A stretch of DNA of 64,000 bases from Atherix ibis. Lineage: Eukaryota; Arthropoda; Insecta; Diptera; Athericidae. Under the pieces are notes generated by a model. That model was given only the letters and a program-made list of their open reading frames with translations. It was not told the DNA's origin and ran no database searches. This document shows, piece by piece, positions 1-14,098 of this stretch (the stretch's first letter is position 1; each line of letters opens with the position of its first letter). The translations under genes were made by a program, and so were the position numbers. Location of the stretch: contig OY282607.1 in the NCBI GenBank assembly GCA_958298945.1, forward strand, positions 51,561,020 through 51,625,019. The letters are read 5' to 3'.

Positions 1-1165
1 TGCCTTCCAAATTATCCACTCCACACTTTAATAATAAACATTATCATCTCCCCTAGTTCAAAAAGGAATTCATCATCGCTATCCTTATTAACATTCCACA
101 TTGAAAGCACTTCATCTATCCTCCCCCTTGTTTTCTAAACATCCCTTCCACACCCAGATTGGAAACCGTGGTTGGGAGCAAAGTTGAAAGTGATCGCTTC
201 TCTTGGCAGTTTGAAGGCTAGCACTGATCCGTCCACATATAGGAAACTTTTCCTTGAACAGTTGGACGGATTAAAAGATCATCGATCTGTTGTTCACTGA
301 TGCCGCCGCTAACACCAATACTACATCTTTTTCGGTCGTCGAACTTTTTGGTTGCAGCACCCGTGCAGTATGTTGTGGAATTTTCCCTAATAGGGCATCT
401 CCATTTTACGGGGAGCTGTGGGCCATCAAAACGGCAATTGAAATTGTGACCAATATTCCTAGCCAACAAAGCGTTATTATTTATAGCGACAGCTTTGGCG
501 CCCTTAAAACCATTTGTGTCCCATTGAGTGACCCAGTACTTAGCGCAATTCGTCATAGACTAGTTAGCAATCGTCATAGACTACTTAGTGTCGAGTTGCA
601 ATGGGTGCTGGGGCATGTGGGTAATGAAAGCCAATGTGCCTCGCCTACTAACAGAATGGCAACTACCACTGCAGACACGATGACTGGACCAATAGCGACA
701 CATTTTTGTCGACTCATTGGCTAACCAATAATAAACCAGTCTATTCAACATTCATACCGAAATTCTAGGTGCGGAAGCTCGTCAGAATCCGAATTGGACA
801 TACTGCTCTTACTCATAATTTCCTTTTTGGCAACACCAATCGTCCCTTATGCCAATCCTGTGGCACCCATTTCACTATCATCCATATTCTACAGGAATTC
901 CACATATGGTAACCAAAAATTACTTTGCGAGCAGGACTCCTCCCACTGTGGAGCTCCTGGAACCAACAACTCCATTCCCTAGACCCTATTTAAAATTCTA
1001 CAACATACTAATCTGCTCCACAAAATATAACAAAATTCTCAATATTCTATTCAACTAACCACAGACCAGTCACTCTCAGATAACTTCCCACACGTACTAT
1101 GAAGTAACCAAATGGCCTCACGCTCGTGGCGCTATGAAATAACTCCTGGCAATTGTTTAAAGGAC
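1..1165 (+). mobile_element. LINE 3' remnant with RNase H domain
   Basis: Degraded 3' end of a non-LTR retrotransposon that continues past the left edge. From about 283 a frame reads LLFTDAAAN (first RNase H aspartate), then GELWAIKTAIE (glutamate), VIIYSDSFGALKTI (second aspartate) and LQWVLGHVGNES, the usual order of acidic residues in RNase H. The fourth aspartate is not visible. From about 789 another frame gives RIGHTALTHNFLFGNTN followed by CQSCGTHF, the C-terminal zinc-knuckle region seen after RNase H in I/R1-type LINEs. The two parts are out of frame with each other and stops interrupt both, so it is dead. A CAA-rich tail near 1160 probably marks the 3' end. I infer an I-like clade because RNase H is present. 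Confidence 0.75.
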
Positions 1166-4100
1166 CTTACAAACAACAACAACAAGCTTGTGGGTAGATG
1201 CTTCTTAAATAGGCAGTATATAAATGCAAATCGAACAAATTTTACAGCAGTTGAATATGTACTGAATGAAGTATGCCTTATCAGAATCTAACGGGGTTAT
1301 TTTTTGTGAAAATGGAGTTAAAACTTATGCCAAGATTACAAAAATATTTTGGAAAAAATAGTTAAAGCCATTGTTTGGAGACAAGTACTAGTTATTCCAG
1401 TAGGACACGCAAAGCCTGTTCCTAGCTTCACAAAAAACAATTCTGTTGGTCTCCAAATATTAGTAAACATCAGCTCGAACCGATGATAATTTTCTTTCGT
1501 CCACAAAAAATAAGAAATCTATTAAATGAATAAATTTCAAGCCAATACAAATATATTCATTTAAAAAATTAAAAAATAAAAGAATTAATACTACACTCTG
1601 AGACAAACATTGTAGAAGTGCAAAAAACCCGAAATTAATAATTGAAGTTCGTTCGGTCAGTTTATTAATCGATTTCCAAGCGCGGAAAACTACCGCGCGT
1701 CATAGTGTATCAACTTTTCTTCTCTCCCCGGTGTCCATATTGACAGTCTTCGTTATTGGCAGAGCAAAGAAGGAAAGTTGATACACTGAAGTGACGGTCG
1801 TTCATATAGTCGTCTACAAGAGACCAAAAGAAGTGCAAATTGTACAGTGAACGATACCGGAGTGGGAGAGAGAAACGAACGGAGGGACTACTGGTGAGAA
1901 CAAGTGAATAACGTAAAATTAGGGAATACACTTATAAGTAGACTTAAAAGTATTTACCACAAATTATTCGTACTAGCGACTGCGAGCACCGAGTTCCGAC
2001 AAATAAACGGATACGAACGGGAATTTCTCGAGGTGAATAAAACTCGAAAATTCCACCTGCCCCATCAAGCACATCTCAATTAAATCGTTGCCTTTCTCTT
2101 TAAATCACCTTGCCTCGTCATTAACTGCGATTCGATTAGTGACGAACCAGTCCACGGAATTAAGAGCGCAAATACCCAAGAGAGAGAGCTATTAGCTTCT
2201 CAACCGAACATCATGTTTTACACTTGAATCGCTTGGGCTGCTCCTCTCCTCGTCAGTGAGTATTTTTCAAATCAGGTTTTTGCTATTTTTTTTTCTCCAT
2301 AATTTATTGTTATTTCTGATATCTTCCTCGTATTCGTTGGTTGTTCTCTCAATCAATAATTTCTTCTTTTTTTTATAAATTATTCCACTTTTTCGTCTAG
2401 CTTGTATCTCTTTTCAGGCTTTTGCTTAACAAGCCATTCATGATGCGCAGTTTGACAGTATGGGTACAGCTCTAATATGTGAACAAAATTTACCCATTGG
2501 CACAGCTTTATGCGTCGGCATTCATGGCAAAAAAGAAGGCGGTCGGTCGAGGCACCAATTCGATCAGCTATGATCTGATCCACTCAGAGAGCGAGTGACC
2601 TTTGTCCATTCGCGTTTTGAATAAAACCAAAAATTTTCAATTTGAACGAAAAACGGCACAGACGAAATAACTAATTACTCTCGCTTTGGTGTATCGTGAC
2701 GCAAACCGGCACCACTCCGAACGCAATATAGCAATAAGCAAAAACCACAAAAATGCTTTCAAGAAGGGGGGATCGGTAAAATTAATTAAAAGAAAACGAA
2801 AATTTGTTTGGCATGAATGTACATAACAAAATTTTTCGTATATTTAATATGACAGGTGATTTTGAACCAAATGCGCACGAAATTTTCTATGAATTTCAAT
2901 TGAATTTTTACAGACAAGAAATACCATTCAGACATTGTCAGTGTTTACCAATTATTATGTGTATGAAAGCGTGCATTGAAGAGTATTAATTATATTATTA
3001 TATAATAAATGATCATTTAGAATATTTGCAAACAAAAAACAAATTGTTTAAAGAACGGAATGTGACCGACCCAGCTTTTATTGGAATTACATGTAGGAAA
3101 GGTCAGTTACTATTTTTAGCTCTATGTGTAGATAAAATAACTTCCGGAGAAAACCGTTAAAGAAATACCAGAACGGTTTTTTTGTTATCATTTATTTTGA
3201 AAAAATTTCATTCTAATTTTTTTAAGGAATTTTATTAATGGCAGTTTATTGAGGGTGAATTTCCAGGAAAATACGACTTCAGAAACGTCAAATTTCTTCA
3301 CTTCAACACCATTTTAGCATATAAATCGGCATGTTAGTTTGAGCTTAACAATTCTTTACATTAAATTGCACATTGTAAACTACCTGAAGATAATTGAAGG
3401 AGATTGATACGGATTTGTCAGGAGAACGCTCACTTCTGGTAGGAGAAACATTTGTTTTAATTACTAAGCGTTTTGTAGAATTGTGGCATTGGTGAAAACT
3501 CAAAGTTTATGAGGGCCGCATTTCAGAGTTTAGCACCGATAAACTGATGGAATTGCATCGCTCGTAGAAGCGTAAAAGAGTTATAGAAGAGATCTTTTAA
3601 TATAAATGCAAAATTTTCCCCTAAACATTAGCCGAATATGGTTGTAGTACTGAAGAAGATAATAAAAGCTGTGATATTAGCTAATTCGATTTTTAATAAT
3701 CTAATAAATGTTCCTTATTTTAGACGCAACAACAAAATGGTAAAAACTATCGTTCGTCATTTTTTGAGTAGAATTTTCTTTTAAAGTTTTTTTTCTTTAT
3801 TATAATCTGTTTCGACGAAGTGGCAAATTTACTATAGGTCTTGAACTATCTCACGTAATTTTTTATATACTAAGGGACAAAATAAATTAATTTTAGACAT
3901 TCCATAACGTAATCTTTTCAAATAAGATGGAAAAAACAGCCAAAAGTAAATGTTGAATATTTACAGATTCTAGGCAAACAAATAGGATTTTTTTTTAAAT
4001 TAAAATAAGCCTGGATTAATAAAAATAAACGGAAATAAGAGCGATCCAAAATTTTAGTACATGTCAACAATTTTGTTTGTCCATATTGCTCTTCCTGCGG

Positions 4101-7100
4101 CGTTCGCTTGACTATTTTTCAATTACTTATCGAATACCATGTTATGCACAATTACTTTGTGAGTAAGATTTTTTTAAAGCAAATTAATCTGCTCCAAAAG
4201 TTGACACAACAAAAGTCTAGTTTCTATAACAATAGAAATCTGCTCTTCTAAGCCTCACGAAAAATAGCGTTCTCTAATAGCTTAATTGTTGTGGCGGAGG
4301 AAAGTACTCTCTGGCTCTTATCTCAGAGATTTTCTATAAAAACAAACAAATTTTGATCAGATCACAGCAGAGAATCTGATTCCCAAACATGGAAAACAAT
4401 TTTCATTATAGCAAATTGCAGAATAACGAAAAAAGTTTTGAAATGTAAGAGCGAAAATTAAAATTTCTTTGTATTTAGGTTTTTTTTCTTTAAGAAATCA
4501 TAAAATCAAAAATAAGATCAAATTTTTTGCTACAGTTCGACCCACAAATAATTGCATTATTTTTATTCTTAAAATACTATAACCAAAAAAAATATTGTGC
4601 ATAAAAAACTTTGATGCCTTTGTAGAGGGTTAATAAATAGAACAATTGAAATGGAACTAAATTGCATTTGTCCCCTATAATATTTCCCCATCAATCGCAA
4701 AAACAAAGTTTTTATCTTTCGTTTTTTTTTCAAACAATAATCCCAGAGGCTTTTACAAATTTACAATACTTTGTAAAAGGTTTTTTTTTGTTTCATATTT
4801 TACTCGTAATTGCTGAAGTAATATTCTAAGAAATTTAACTAGTAACCATTCCGCGAAATAAATACAAAAATAGATTTTAACTTTATAAAAATTCTACGAA
4901 TTTTGCCAAAAGTGAATTATTAACAAATAATATCAATGATAGTAATAATAAAGGGAAGAAGGAATAGAGAAGTGAGAAAATACCAACAAATTATGCATAA
5001 ATACTCAATGTTAGAAAGAAAATCTGAATCGATTCGATGAGTCAATTTTCTTCCAACACGATTTTTAAATCTCTACAAAAAAAAATTAATAAAAACAAAA
5101 TAACAGCCTCTGGTAATGTTCTGTTATGCACAGTCGATAATAGGTAAAAAGAGTAAACGACGGTAACGAAGAGAAGAGAGAAAATGCTGAATACAATCAA
5201 AATACGTCAAGGTCTTTTCTCGGAAAAAATCGGAAAGTTCGGAGATTGAGTGCGCTCGATGATGATTCAGCCAGTAATGCGAGGTGAACTAACTGGCTTG
5301 TCGCATTTGTTTCGTTGTGTTTCTCTTGCAAGGTGCATCGTTGATTCCATCGGAAACAACAACAACAATAGCCATAGCGATAGGTCTATGCAATCAGTAG
5401 CCCCAATAACAAGTCGTCTTTGCCGGTTCATTTCTTGTACTTTGACCACACAAGCACACTCGTACGTTATCTGTTATTGGAATACGCTTACGAGTATGCA
5501 CGAGTCCATCCATATATACCCATCATGATCTACGCATCAGATTCACTGCAGCAGCAAGTCAGGTGAATGAGTAATAGGCGTATTTTGAGGTTCCTTTACT
5601 CTCTTGCTCTCCTTTAGCCACTTTTCAGTTCGCTGCGCGTTCGTCTCTAATGCGACGAGCATCATTTATCTGTTTAATCCCTCTTCTACTATACTGTTAA
5701 GTACCAGATATGTTTTTTTTTCTCAATTTTATTATGTTTGGTGTACGTTCATTTCAAACTGGACATTTGCCCGTTGAATATTGTATGCCATAAACACACC
5801 CGTCTGGCATATTTGTTTAATATGCGAACACTTCTTACAAAAAAAGATAATTCCAGGAGGTGTTTTCCAATTTAATAGAATACGCATGAGTCTCTGCTAC
5901 TACCACTACCTTTTACTACGCCAATCCAATACTACTTCCACTACTACTATTACTACGGCTCGTAATCGAAAAGTGAATGTCCGTCACAGCTGGTCTCTCT
6001 AAAACCAGCTCGGATTATACTAACTCTGCGCACTTGTGCGCTTACGTGTACGACAAAAAATTTCTGCACTTCATTTGTGTTTGTAGAGTGGTGAGAAATG
6101 TGAAGCTTTTGTGAATGAATTTGGTAAGGTGTCTAGAGTGCCTTGGACAGATTTGGCGATTGTTGGCTGTATGTGAAGGGTTAAAGTGTTTTAATAAACA
6201 AGTTTTAGTCGCTTATTCATTAAAAAAAAAATTGTTTCTGACGTAGCGTTCGTAAAAAAAAAACAGAAAACATTCGTCTTTTCGAAAATTGACTTTTTGA
6301 AAAATGGATTTAACCCCCCCTTCCCTCAGTAAGATGGATTCAAGATAAACTTTTTAATCAATCTACAAATAAGTCTTTGTTAGTGAATTGCCGCTAAATT
6401 ATTTGCCACAATTTTGTAAATTATATTTTTTTTATCATCGTTTCCTAGACTTTTCTCTCCCTCCCTTCTGTTCCTAATTATGTTTAAAAGAATAAAACTG
6501 GTTTTGCTATATATTCAATTTCTGATACAGCTGATCAAGTTGTTGGTTGGTTGTCTATAGGAATATCAAAAACTCAATTTTAGCAGACACACCATTAAAG
6601 GTTCCAAAATAAGTTCTTGGAATTTTCGAATCTCTACAATGCATAATGAGTCATTCCCGGATAAAATAGTTGAATACTGTGGAATCTCTACGATAAATAA
6701 TACGGTCTGTCCTAATAAAATAGGTTTTTTGCCAGAGAAAAAAATCCATCTTAAAAAGAAGTTTTTAAATGATCCAACAGGTACACAAAAAGGCAGATTT
6801 GCTTTCGTATTGAATACGAAACTTTTTGAATGTTTCCTTAAAAATAGGGTTGATTTTCGCTACCCATTTTTAACCCACAAAAAACATTTACTTTTCTTCA
6901 TAAAAATAAAATTCTATCAAAGAACTTTATGGAATTAGGTGTAAATTGATTTTAAAATTAAAGTTCACAATGATGGATAAATCTCAATGTACCATTCATA
7001 TGTGTGTTTATTCGTAAATCACGAAGCGACCTTGTTACACAATTAAATTCAAATCAATTTTGAGCGATTTTAATCAGACGTAATTGTAAATACATCAATT

Positions 7101-7773
7101 CATTGCAAATAAACTACAATTGTTGTCAAAAATTTCCCCCGAATCAACCAATTATACACATATATAATTGCAATGAGTAAAGAAATGTCATTTGATCAGT
7201 TTATTATTTATGTTTAATACGTAATTCAATTTCTGAAGTTCGCATAACCTCATATATGCATTTATCTTGCCTTTGATTTCAATTTCAATAATCCTGCCAC
7301 ATAATGTCCACAAAGTATTTCAACGAAAACGACAAATTTCAAATATATACGATCTAATTTGGCGATAAAACAATTGCAGTTGTCGTCCATCGTTGGAATT
7401 TTGTGCTCTTCCATAAGATTTTGAAAGTTTTAAAAATAACGACAGCAACAAGTACATGCCGTTTGCAGTTGTCAGAATTGTGTTCGAACTTTAATTCTGC
7501 GCGACTACGATGGGACGACTTCATCATGCGAGATCGACTAGAATCTCTCCACCAAATCCGATCACACGTAGTGTTGTCATGTCAAGTTGTGTGATAATTT
7601 CCATTTGCGTCGTCGCCGTCATTGGTTCGATGTGCTTTTTTTTTTGCTTGATTTCTACCGCCTGATTATTGACGACATACGGATGAGCAGATGGACTTCT
7701 ATGCTATGGAGAAATTGAACTTGTACCGCACAAGAAATACCAAACATCATAAGAAATGAGAGAACCAAAATAA

Positions 7774-7995
7774 AACCTTAACAAGAAAGAGAAGAAGCAG
7801 AGGAAGAATCCACTCGTCTGTAATGAGAGTGTCGACGGCGGTGGTGCCGAAGGTGATGATAGCAATGGCGGCTTTAGTGGCGACTTAGACAGAATCAATG
7901 ACGGCGACTCCTCGCATAATAAATTCAATAAGCAAGATCGATCCAATAAACCGGAATTGAAGAATAGTGTCGGAGAGAGGAGTCCCCTCAGAGGA
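7774..7995 (+). other. Possible internal coding exon
   Basis: An open frame on the plus strand opens after a TAA at 7771 and runs to a TGA at 8029, with a good splice donor (AGAGGA|GTAAGC) at 7995/7996 on a codon boundary. The frame is hydrophilic and rich in Asp, Gly, Ser and Asn (VDGGGAEGDDSNGGFSGD and later KQDRSNKPELKNSVGERSP), and is clearly richer in GC than its surroundings. No ATG or convincing acceptor was found, and I do not recognise a family. It may be an exon of a gene whose other exons are small or outside the window, or part of a 5' UTR. Confidence 0.2.
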
Positions 7996-8355
7996 GTAAG
8001 CGTTATCCACAATCATGGTGTCCAGTGTTGAGATAAGTAAGAAAAGGAAAAAAACTCATTCACCGGACGCTATGGTGTTGTTTTGTTCTCAACAATATTA
8101 TTTCGTTGTCACTTTATACTTTTATATGTTGGTGAGGTTGTTGCCGTCATTATGACTGTTGTCTGCACCCGCGCTTCCATTAGTCTTTCGATTTTCCTAC
8201 ATTAGCGTGCGGTTCTTTTTTATTCTTTTCCATTGAATATGAAAACCGTACACACGTTAGCCAATTGCACACGTTAACAACAATTTCTAACATGCTTTTA
8301 GGTGATTTTACTTGAATTGCATTGGCAAATTTAAGCAAATATTTCTTTTTCGTTC

Positions 8356-8446
8356 GTTTTTTACAGTCCAATTATGGAAAATAATGAGGTCCTTTCTTTG
8401 TCATTGGTTTTTTACAGTCCAATTATGGACAATAATGAGGTCCTTT
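8356..8446. repeat. Tandem duplication, 40-bp unit
   Basis: The stretch starting TTTTTTACAGTCCAATTATG occurs at 8356-8395 and again at 8407-8446, differing at only one or two bases, with an offset of 51 bp. Such similarity implies a recent local duplication. No function is suggested. Confidence 0.8.
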
Positions 8447-8695
8447 TCCAGAAGTTGTCTAGCTTTTTCAAAAATCGTAAATAGATCATAGAAGATAACT
8501 CACGATCTAGACGAGACGAGTTTAGGCAGAGTCTGAAAAAAATTACTAAAACAATTTTTAAATATAAAAAATCTATTCAATAATGACACAGAAACTAGGT
8601 GAAATAATTTTTTTATGATCTGGGATTATCAGGAACGCAATAGAAATTAATGCAGTGCCAGAAAAGACTCACCATATGGAGTTTATTAAAGACTA

Positions 8696-9561
8696 CAAGG
8701 TCTGTTCAAAAAGTATCGCGAATTTTGAATTTCCGCGGGTTACGTGTATTCGATTTTCAATTTTTTGTGGCGTTATGTTGGTACTCATGTCTCTCACTTA
8801 TTCCAATAAATTCGGCCATTTTGAATGTTCAGTTAATTTTTGACAGCTGCTTTGCTTGCACGTGTTATGGATCGTCTGCGATTTTTGCCCATTTTTGACC
8901 AAAAACAGCATCGCATTAACATTGCTAAGGAGCTGTTGGACTTTGTCCGCGACGACCCCAATTTGCTCCAGAGTGTCATAACTGGTGACGAATTATAGGT
9001 TTCTGGTTATGACGTGGAAGCCAAAGCTCAATCATCCCAATAGAAGCTGCCGCACGAGCCAGGACCGAAAAAGAGTGCCAAGTTCGGTCGAATGTGAAGG
9101 TTTTGCTTAGTTTTCTTCGATTGCAGGGGCGTGGTGCATCATGAGTTCTTGCCACAGGGTAGAACGGTCAATAAGGAATATTACCTGAAAGTTATGCGCA
9201 AGTTGCGCGAAGCAATTCGCCAGAAACACCCGGATTTGTTGAAGAACATAAATTGGCTTTTGCACCATGATAACGCCCCTGCTCACGCATCATTGCTTGT
9301 GCGCGAATTTTTGGCCAACAACAATACACTAATAATGCCGCAGCCACCGTATTCCCCAGATCTGGCCCCCTGTGACGTTTTCTTGTTCCCGAAAGAGATT
9401 CTTTGATCCATTTTTTGGAATTGGCAAAAATCGCAGACGAGCCAAAACACGTGCAAGCAAAGCAGCTGTCAAAAATTAACTGAACATAAGTGAGAGACAT
9501 TAGTACCAATATAACGACACAAAAAATCGAAAATCGAATACACGTAACCCGCGGAAATGCA
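8696..9561 (+). mobile_element. Mariner remnant A1, with long inverted ends
   Basis: A mariner-family (D34D) element. The left tip, just after a TA, reads CAAGGTCTGTTC. The decayed transposase frame includes NIAKELLDFVRDDPNLLQ, then VITGDE followed at once by a stop, then [30 protein letters not shown] and [11 protein letters not shown]. There are exactly 34 residues between the second and third catalytic aspartates. The N-terminal DNA-binding half is missing, and the C terminus stops soon after FLFPK, where the sequence runs straight into the terminal repeat. About 150-190 bp of each end are inverted copies of each other, far more than a usual ~30-bp mariner TIR. The outermost tip is lost on the right. 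Related copies: 19641-19847 and 48284-48985. Non-functional. Confidence 0.85.
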
Positions 9562-12500
9562 AAATAAGTGGGAAAACTATCAAAATTCCAATTTAACCCA
9601 AAATTCCTCCAGAAGAAAACCAAATTTGAAATAAATTTTCTCAAAGAATACTACCCTTCTCTAGGGATGTTGCAGTGGTATTTATTAGAAATAGGAAAAG
9701 TGTAAAAGGTGGATAGAACCATTGAAAATATAGGAAATGGCAAAAAATCTTACTGACGGTAAGAGTAAAATTCAAAATTAGAACGGAAAAAGTTTCTGTT
9801 TCTGTTTCCTATTGTTCACTTAGTATTGTTTGGGTAAATTCAATAAATCGTCTCTTATTATCAATAATTTTTCCAAAAATAAAAATAAAAATTATAATAT
9901 ATTTTCCTAAATTAATTTGTTTCTTTTTTTAGATTAGTTGAAAAAGTATGGAAACTACAAGCTCCAAACAAAAGAACATGCCATTTTTTTTATGAGTTTG
10001 TATCTACCAACAAGTAATAATACCAATCAAACAACTTACACTCCATAAAAGTAGGCAATGCTTTTTAAAAGCACAAGACAGTTTCTGCTGTGAACCGGGA
10101 GAATTCACCAAAACACTATCACAACGATTTTTTTTATAGTGATTTAGTGAATGGCAGTTTGTGAACAAAAACATCATCAACAGGCATATAAGTTCTCGAC
10201 GTAAGCCAACTACAAGTGAAAGACGAACAAAGGAGAGTAAGGAGCAAAACTTCTTGGGGACAAACACAAAAAAAGCAAGTGAACCTATCTTCAAGTTATT
10301 ATGACTGGAAGTTTGTGTTAGGATAAGGGGAATGGAGAAACTAGTAAGAAATTTAGCAGGCAAGTAGACAATCGAGTTTGAAGCGACAGGCGGCAGTCAA
10401 ATAGGAGCCCTCGATATACAAAGCCATATACTCTCAGCCACATTACTACTACTTATGCAGGGAAGAGAAATTCGAATATAAAGAAATGAGGAAAAGGTAA
10501 ATAGAAGAAAATCAGGAAAAGAGAGACAGTCATTGCCATCAGTAGATTAGAGTAGAGTTCATGGTATCGTCGATGCTTCAGAAATCATAAATGCTGCTGC
10601 TTTCAAATCATTCTATAGCAACAAAATATCCCTCCCATGTAAACTATGGGATTGAGAATATTTTTCTTTTTTTCCCATTCTGAAAGGATATGCGGAAAGA
10701 GAATTCTCCTTCACATCTTACTCACCCGCCCAAAAGTTACTTAATGAGCCCATCATCATCTTCGAATGAGCGCGATTTCTTTTACATTATTTTCACTATC
10801 AAAACTACACAAGCACACACACACACATTTATTCTTACTTATCCTTCATAGTTTGTATGTATTCATAAGATAAAGAGAGAGTTTTGCCCTTTCACAAACT
10901 CCTAAATTTTGGTGCTTGGTCTGCTTCTTATATCCTACAACAGGATTTTTCTCTCAATATACTCTTTTTTTATAACAACATACAATATTCGAGCATCCAT
11001 TCGTTTTAATCTGTGTTAATGATCTTCTAATTGATTTGGCAATGAGTAAAAACATTTATTCGGTCTAGCATGTGTGTGTGTGCGTGTGCGTATTAGACAG
11101 AGTAGAAAATTTTGAAAATGCTTCCCGTGTGAAGCGCTTCCTTCATCGATGCTACAGAGCGAAACTGTACCAATATGGAAGCGAATGAATAATGCGAAAA
11201 GGAAGAAGTTCAAGTTTTTGTTAATTCTAATTTTTATAAATTCGCATGCAGTTGAAGAAATACAAAACGTACGAAAAATAAACAAAAAAACAACAAATCA
11301 TAAAACATTCATATTTAGATATGTTAAAAAATCGTAAGTAATGCTTTTTTAATTAATTAACTTTAATTGGTACACAAATGGCACTAAAGTTTTTAGATAA
11401 ATATTGTTACTTAATCGGACGTATTAGATAGATTGCCAAAGGCGGTGAAACAATCGAACAATTGGAAATGAGGATTTCTAGAGATAAGCTCTCTTTGAAA
11501 ATAAAAAAAAATGATTTGAATAGTCGATCCTGTAAAATGTGGAGTAACGACTTTCTGGGAGAAACTCTTTGGAGAACTTCATGAAATCCGATTATGTACG
11601 TTGCAATAAGGTATGTCCGTTGTCATAATTGAACTGATGAACAGGATTTGAAAATGTTTTGAACGTAACCGAACATTTATATGAAAAAATGAAATCAATA
11701 TTTTATGCAAAGAAGAAGCGGTTTACTGTAAATTCTTGAAGCAGTTCTAAAACTACTTCATTTCCAACGCGTCCTCGCACACGTACCTATTCATACATAA
11801 AACATGAATAGAATGAACTTCTCCATAAAACACGAAAATCACACGTACTATAAACACACAACGCACAACTCTCAGTCAAACACGAAAATCACACGTACAC
11901 AGATGTGACTCCATCTTTAGATGAAGTGGACAACACACATAAACAGAGCCTTACTCATTTCCCATCATGTCATTTTCAAATATCGTAAACCCGAAACGCA
12001 ATCTACTATATTGAGAGCACACGCATATCCTATTCTCATTCGTGCACACAAGCGTTTATTCTTCACGTACGTTTTTGCAAATGAACTGCGTTAATTAGAA
12101 TCCCTCGGAAAACTCCAACTCGGCTGTAACAACAGCAGCAGCAGCAACACGTGCATACACAAACACCATTTCTACACGACCGGATTTTTATATGGAATGA
12201 AGGAGGAAAACGACATTGGTTGATTTTTTTTCTCGTGTGAGCCAGTATGAGTCGAATCGCGACACTGTCACTTTTCGGCGGCATACGAAAAACTCAATTT
12301 TGGAGTTTATTTTCCAATCTCAATTTCTTCTTTATGGAAAACATTTCTTTTCTCCCTTTTCACAATCTCTTCCTTTTTCGGTCATGCTTTTCTATTATGT
12401 TTGTTTACATCAGCATAAATCGAATTGTACTATGATGCCGGTACGGCGGAATATTGTCATTTTTGTGAAAGAGAAAACCATATAAAATCTGTTGAATAGT

Positions 12501-14098
12501 TTGAATAGTTATTATTGTTGATGGTGTGTTGTGAGAGATGTTAATAGAGGGCAAAGAAACAGTAAAACTATGGAAAAGAACTGATTTTAAAAGCAGACGA
12601 CGAGGGGATTGATCTTATGTGAGAATACTTTTTTTTAAATCAAACAAATTGGTTTGAAATATAATTATGTTAAAAAAAAATAGCAGACGAGAAAAAAAAA
12701 CTCTTATTCGCATGGTATAACAACATTGTTGAATAAAGAAAAATTGATAAACAAAAAACTGACTGACTCCACTATTGACTGACTACATATTTATTTGCAA
12801 GAAGTGACAAATTTCGGGTTTGGCTTCCCCCGAAAATTTCGAACCGAGGGCCGTCACTCTCTATCGCATCGATAAGTGGTCAAGGCGCTATTAAATGTGT
12901 ATGCCATCGTAGTTTTCGTAATAAACTTCTTCATTCGTGTGACGTTACAGTGTGCGTTCGTATGCAAGGGAAACGAGAGGAAAAGGAGTCGTGGAGCCCC
13001 ATAAATTTAAATCTCGCTCATTGAAAAAATGGTAGAACTGGTTTGGTCGACGTGCGTTTAAAATTTCAATTCACAATCATTTCGTTATTATTTTTTTTCT
13101 TCCAACTATTAACAACAAACCACAATCGCGTACAAGGTTTCTTTTCTTGGATGTCATCAACGAATTTTCTGGTTGTGCTTACTTTTTTTCGGTTTGTAAT
13201 CGATTTCAATTCGTGATAATTTTCTTATCGTTTGTGTTTATTTTCTACAGTTTATTATTACACTTTATGATTAAATGATATTTTGCAGTTTTTCCTACGA
13301 ATTTCGTTTCCCATAGTTCCATATTTACATTCAGTTTATTTACCCAAACGATTCTTGGTACAATATTTGAAAAAAAAAAACAAAAAGAGATTTTTGTATA
13401 TTCCTCAGAACAAACACTAATTAATTATTTTATTATATTTTTATACTCAATCAATCATTGAGTTTTTTTTAAGAGTTTTACAATTTTGACTCATTAAAAT
13501 TCATAGAATTGTGGTAGACATTTTACCAAATTAATTTTTATATATAGAACTGATATAATAATAAACAAACGAGAAAAAAAAACAGCAAATGCAAAGTTAT
13601 TCAAAATAAAAATCTACTCGGCGTATTTGCTAAAAAGCTTGACGATTTCTTAAAAAAAATTGATCTAAATTTCAAAATTTAATTGTTTGTAAAGATTAAA
13701 GCCTAAACTTGCTAAGTTGACAAGATTTTTGTTTGTTTAAACGAAACATTTCTAGTTTCTAAGTTAAAAAGTATAGATTAAATGTTCAAATTTATTGGTG
13801 GAAATGCAAAAATCTACCTTCTTAGTTATAAGTCAAAATTTAATAGCTAAAATTCATTAATAAATCTAAACTTGATTAAAATTTCATTTGCAAAACAGCA
13901 AAATTTTGCAAATTTTATTGTTTTATTTTGACAGTTTAATAACTGTGAAAAGTTTTATTGCAATTTTTGTAACTCCAAACTGGTTTATGGTAAAAAGAAA
14001 ATTTACACAAAATTTTATTCTTAACTATGTTTACACTGAGAAACTAGAATTTTTAACATTTAACCAAGATATCTGTTAGCATATCTATTTAATGATAT
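9562..14098. other. Non-coding stretch
   Basis: No gene or recognisable transposon seen. It contains an AC microsatellite near 10812-10826, a TG/CG-rich tract near 11068-11090 and a CAA/CAG tract near 12127-12150. 12780-13110 is somewhat richer in GC. The open frames here are short and lack family resemblance. Confidence 0.4.

Larger units (their letters stand above)
1166..8695. other. Long stretch without confident genes
   Basis: AT-rich, mostly single-copy-looking DNA. 1640-2253 is less AT-rich than its surroundings and ends in a good splice donor (CA|GTGAGT at 2253/2254), so it could be an untranslated first exon of a plus-strand gene or an LTR remnant; I cannot decide. 1707-1788 contains facing copies of AGTGTATCAACTTT. 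The open frame at 2380-2583 (minus) is Cys-rich, but a stop precedes it and it matches nothing I know. The other open frames here look like chance. Confidence 0.4.

Noticed and set aside
1640..2253. Definite LTR retrotransposon
   Set aside because: No TG..CA-bounded partner, primer binding site or gag/pol could be found.
2380..2583. Cys-rich minus-strand frame (CHECRRIKLCQ)
   Set aside because: Preceded directly by a stop, starts with GTG, no acceptor and no family match.
9192..9644. 150-codon minus-strand frame over mariner A1
   Set aside because: Antisense to the transposase and through the inverted end; composition follows the transposon.
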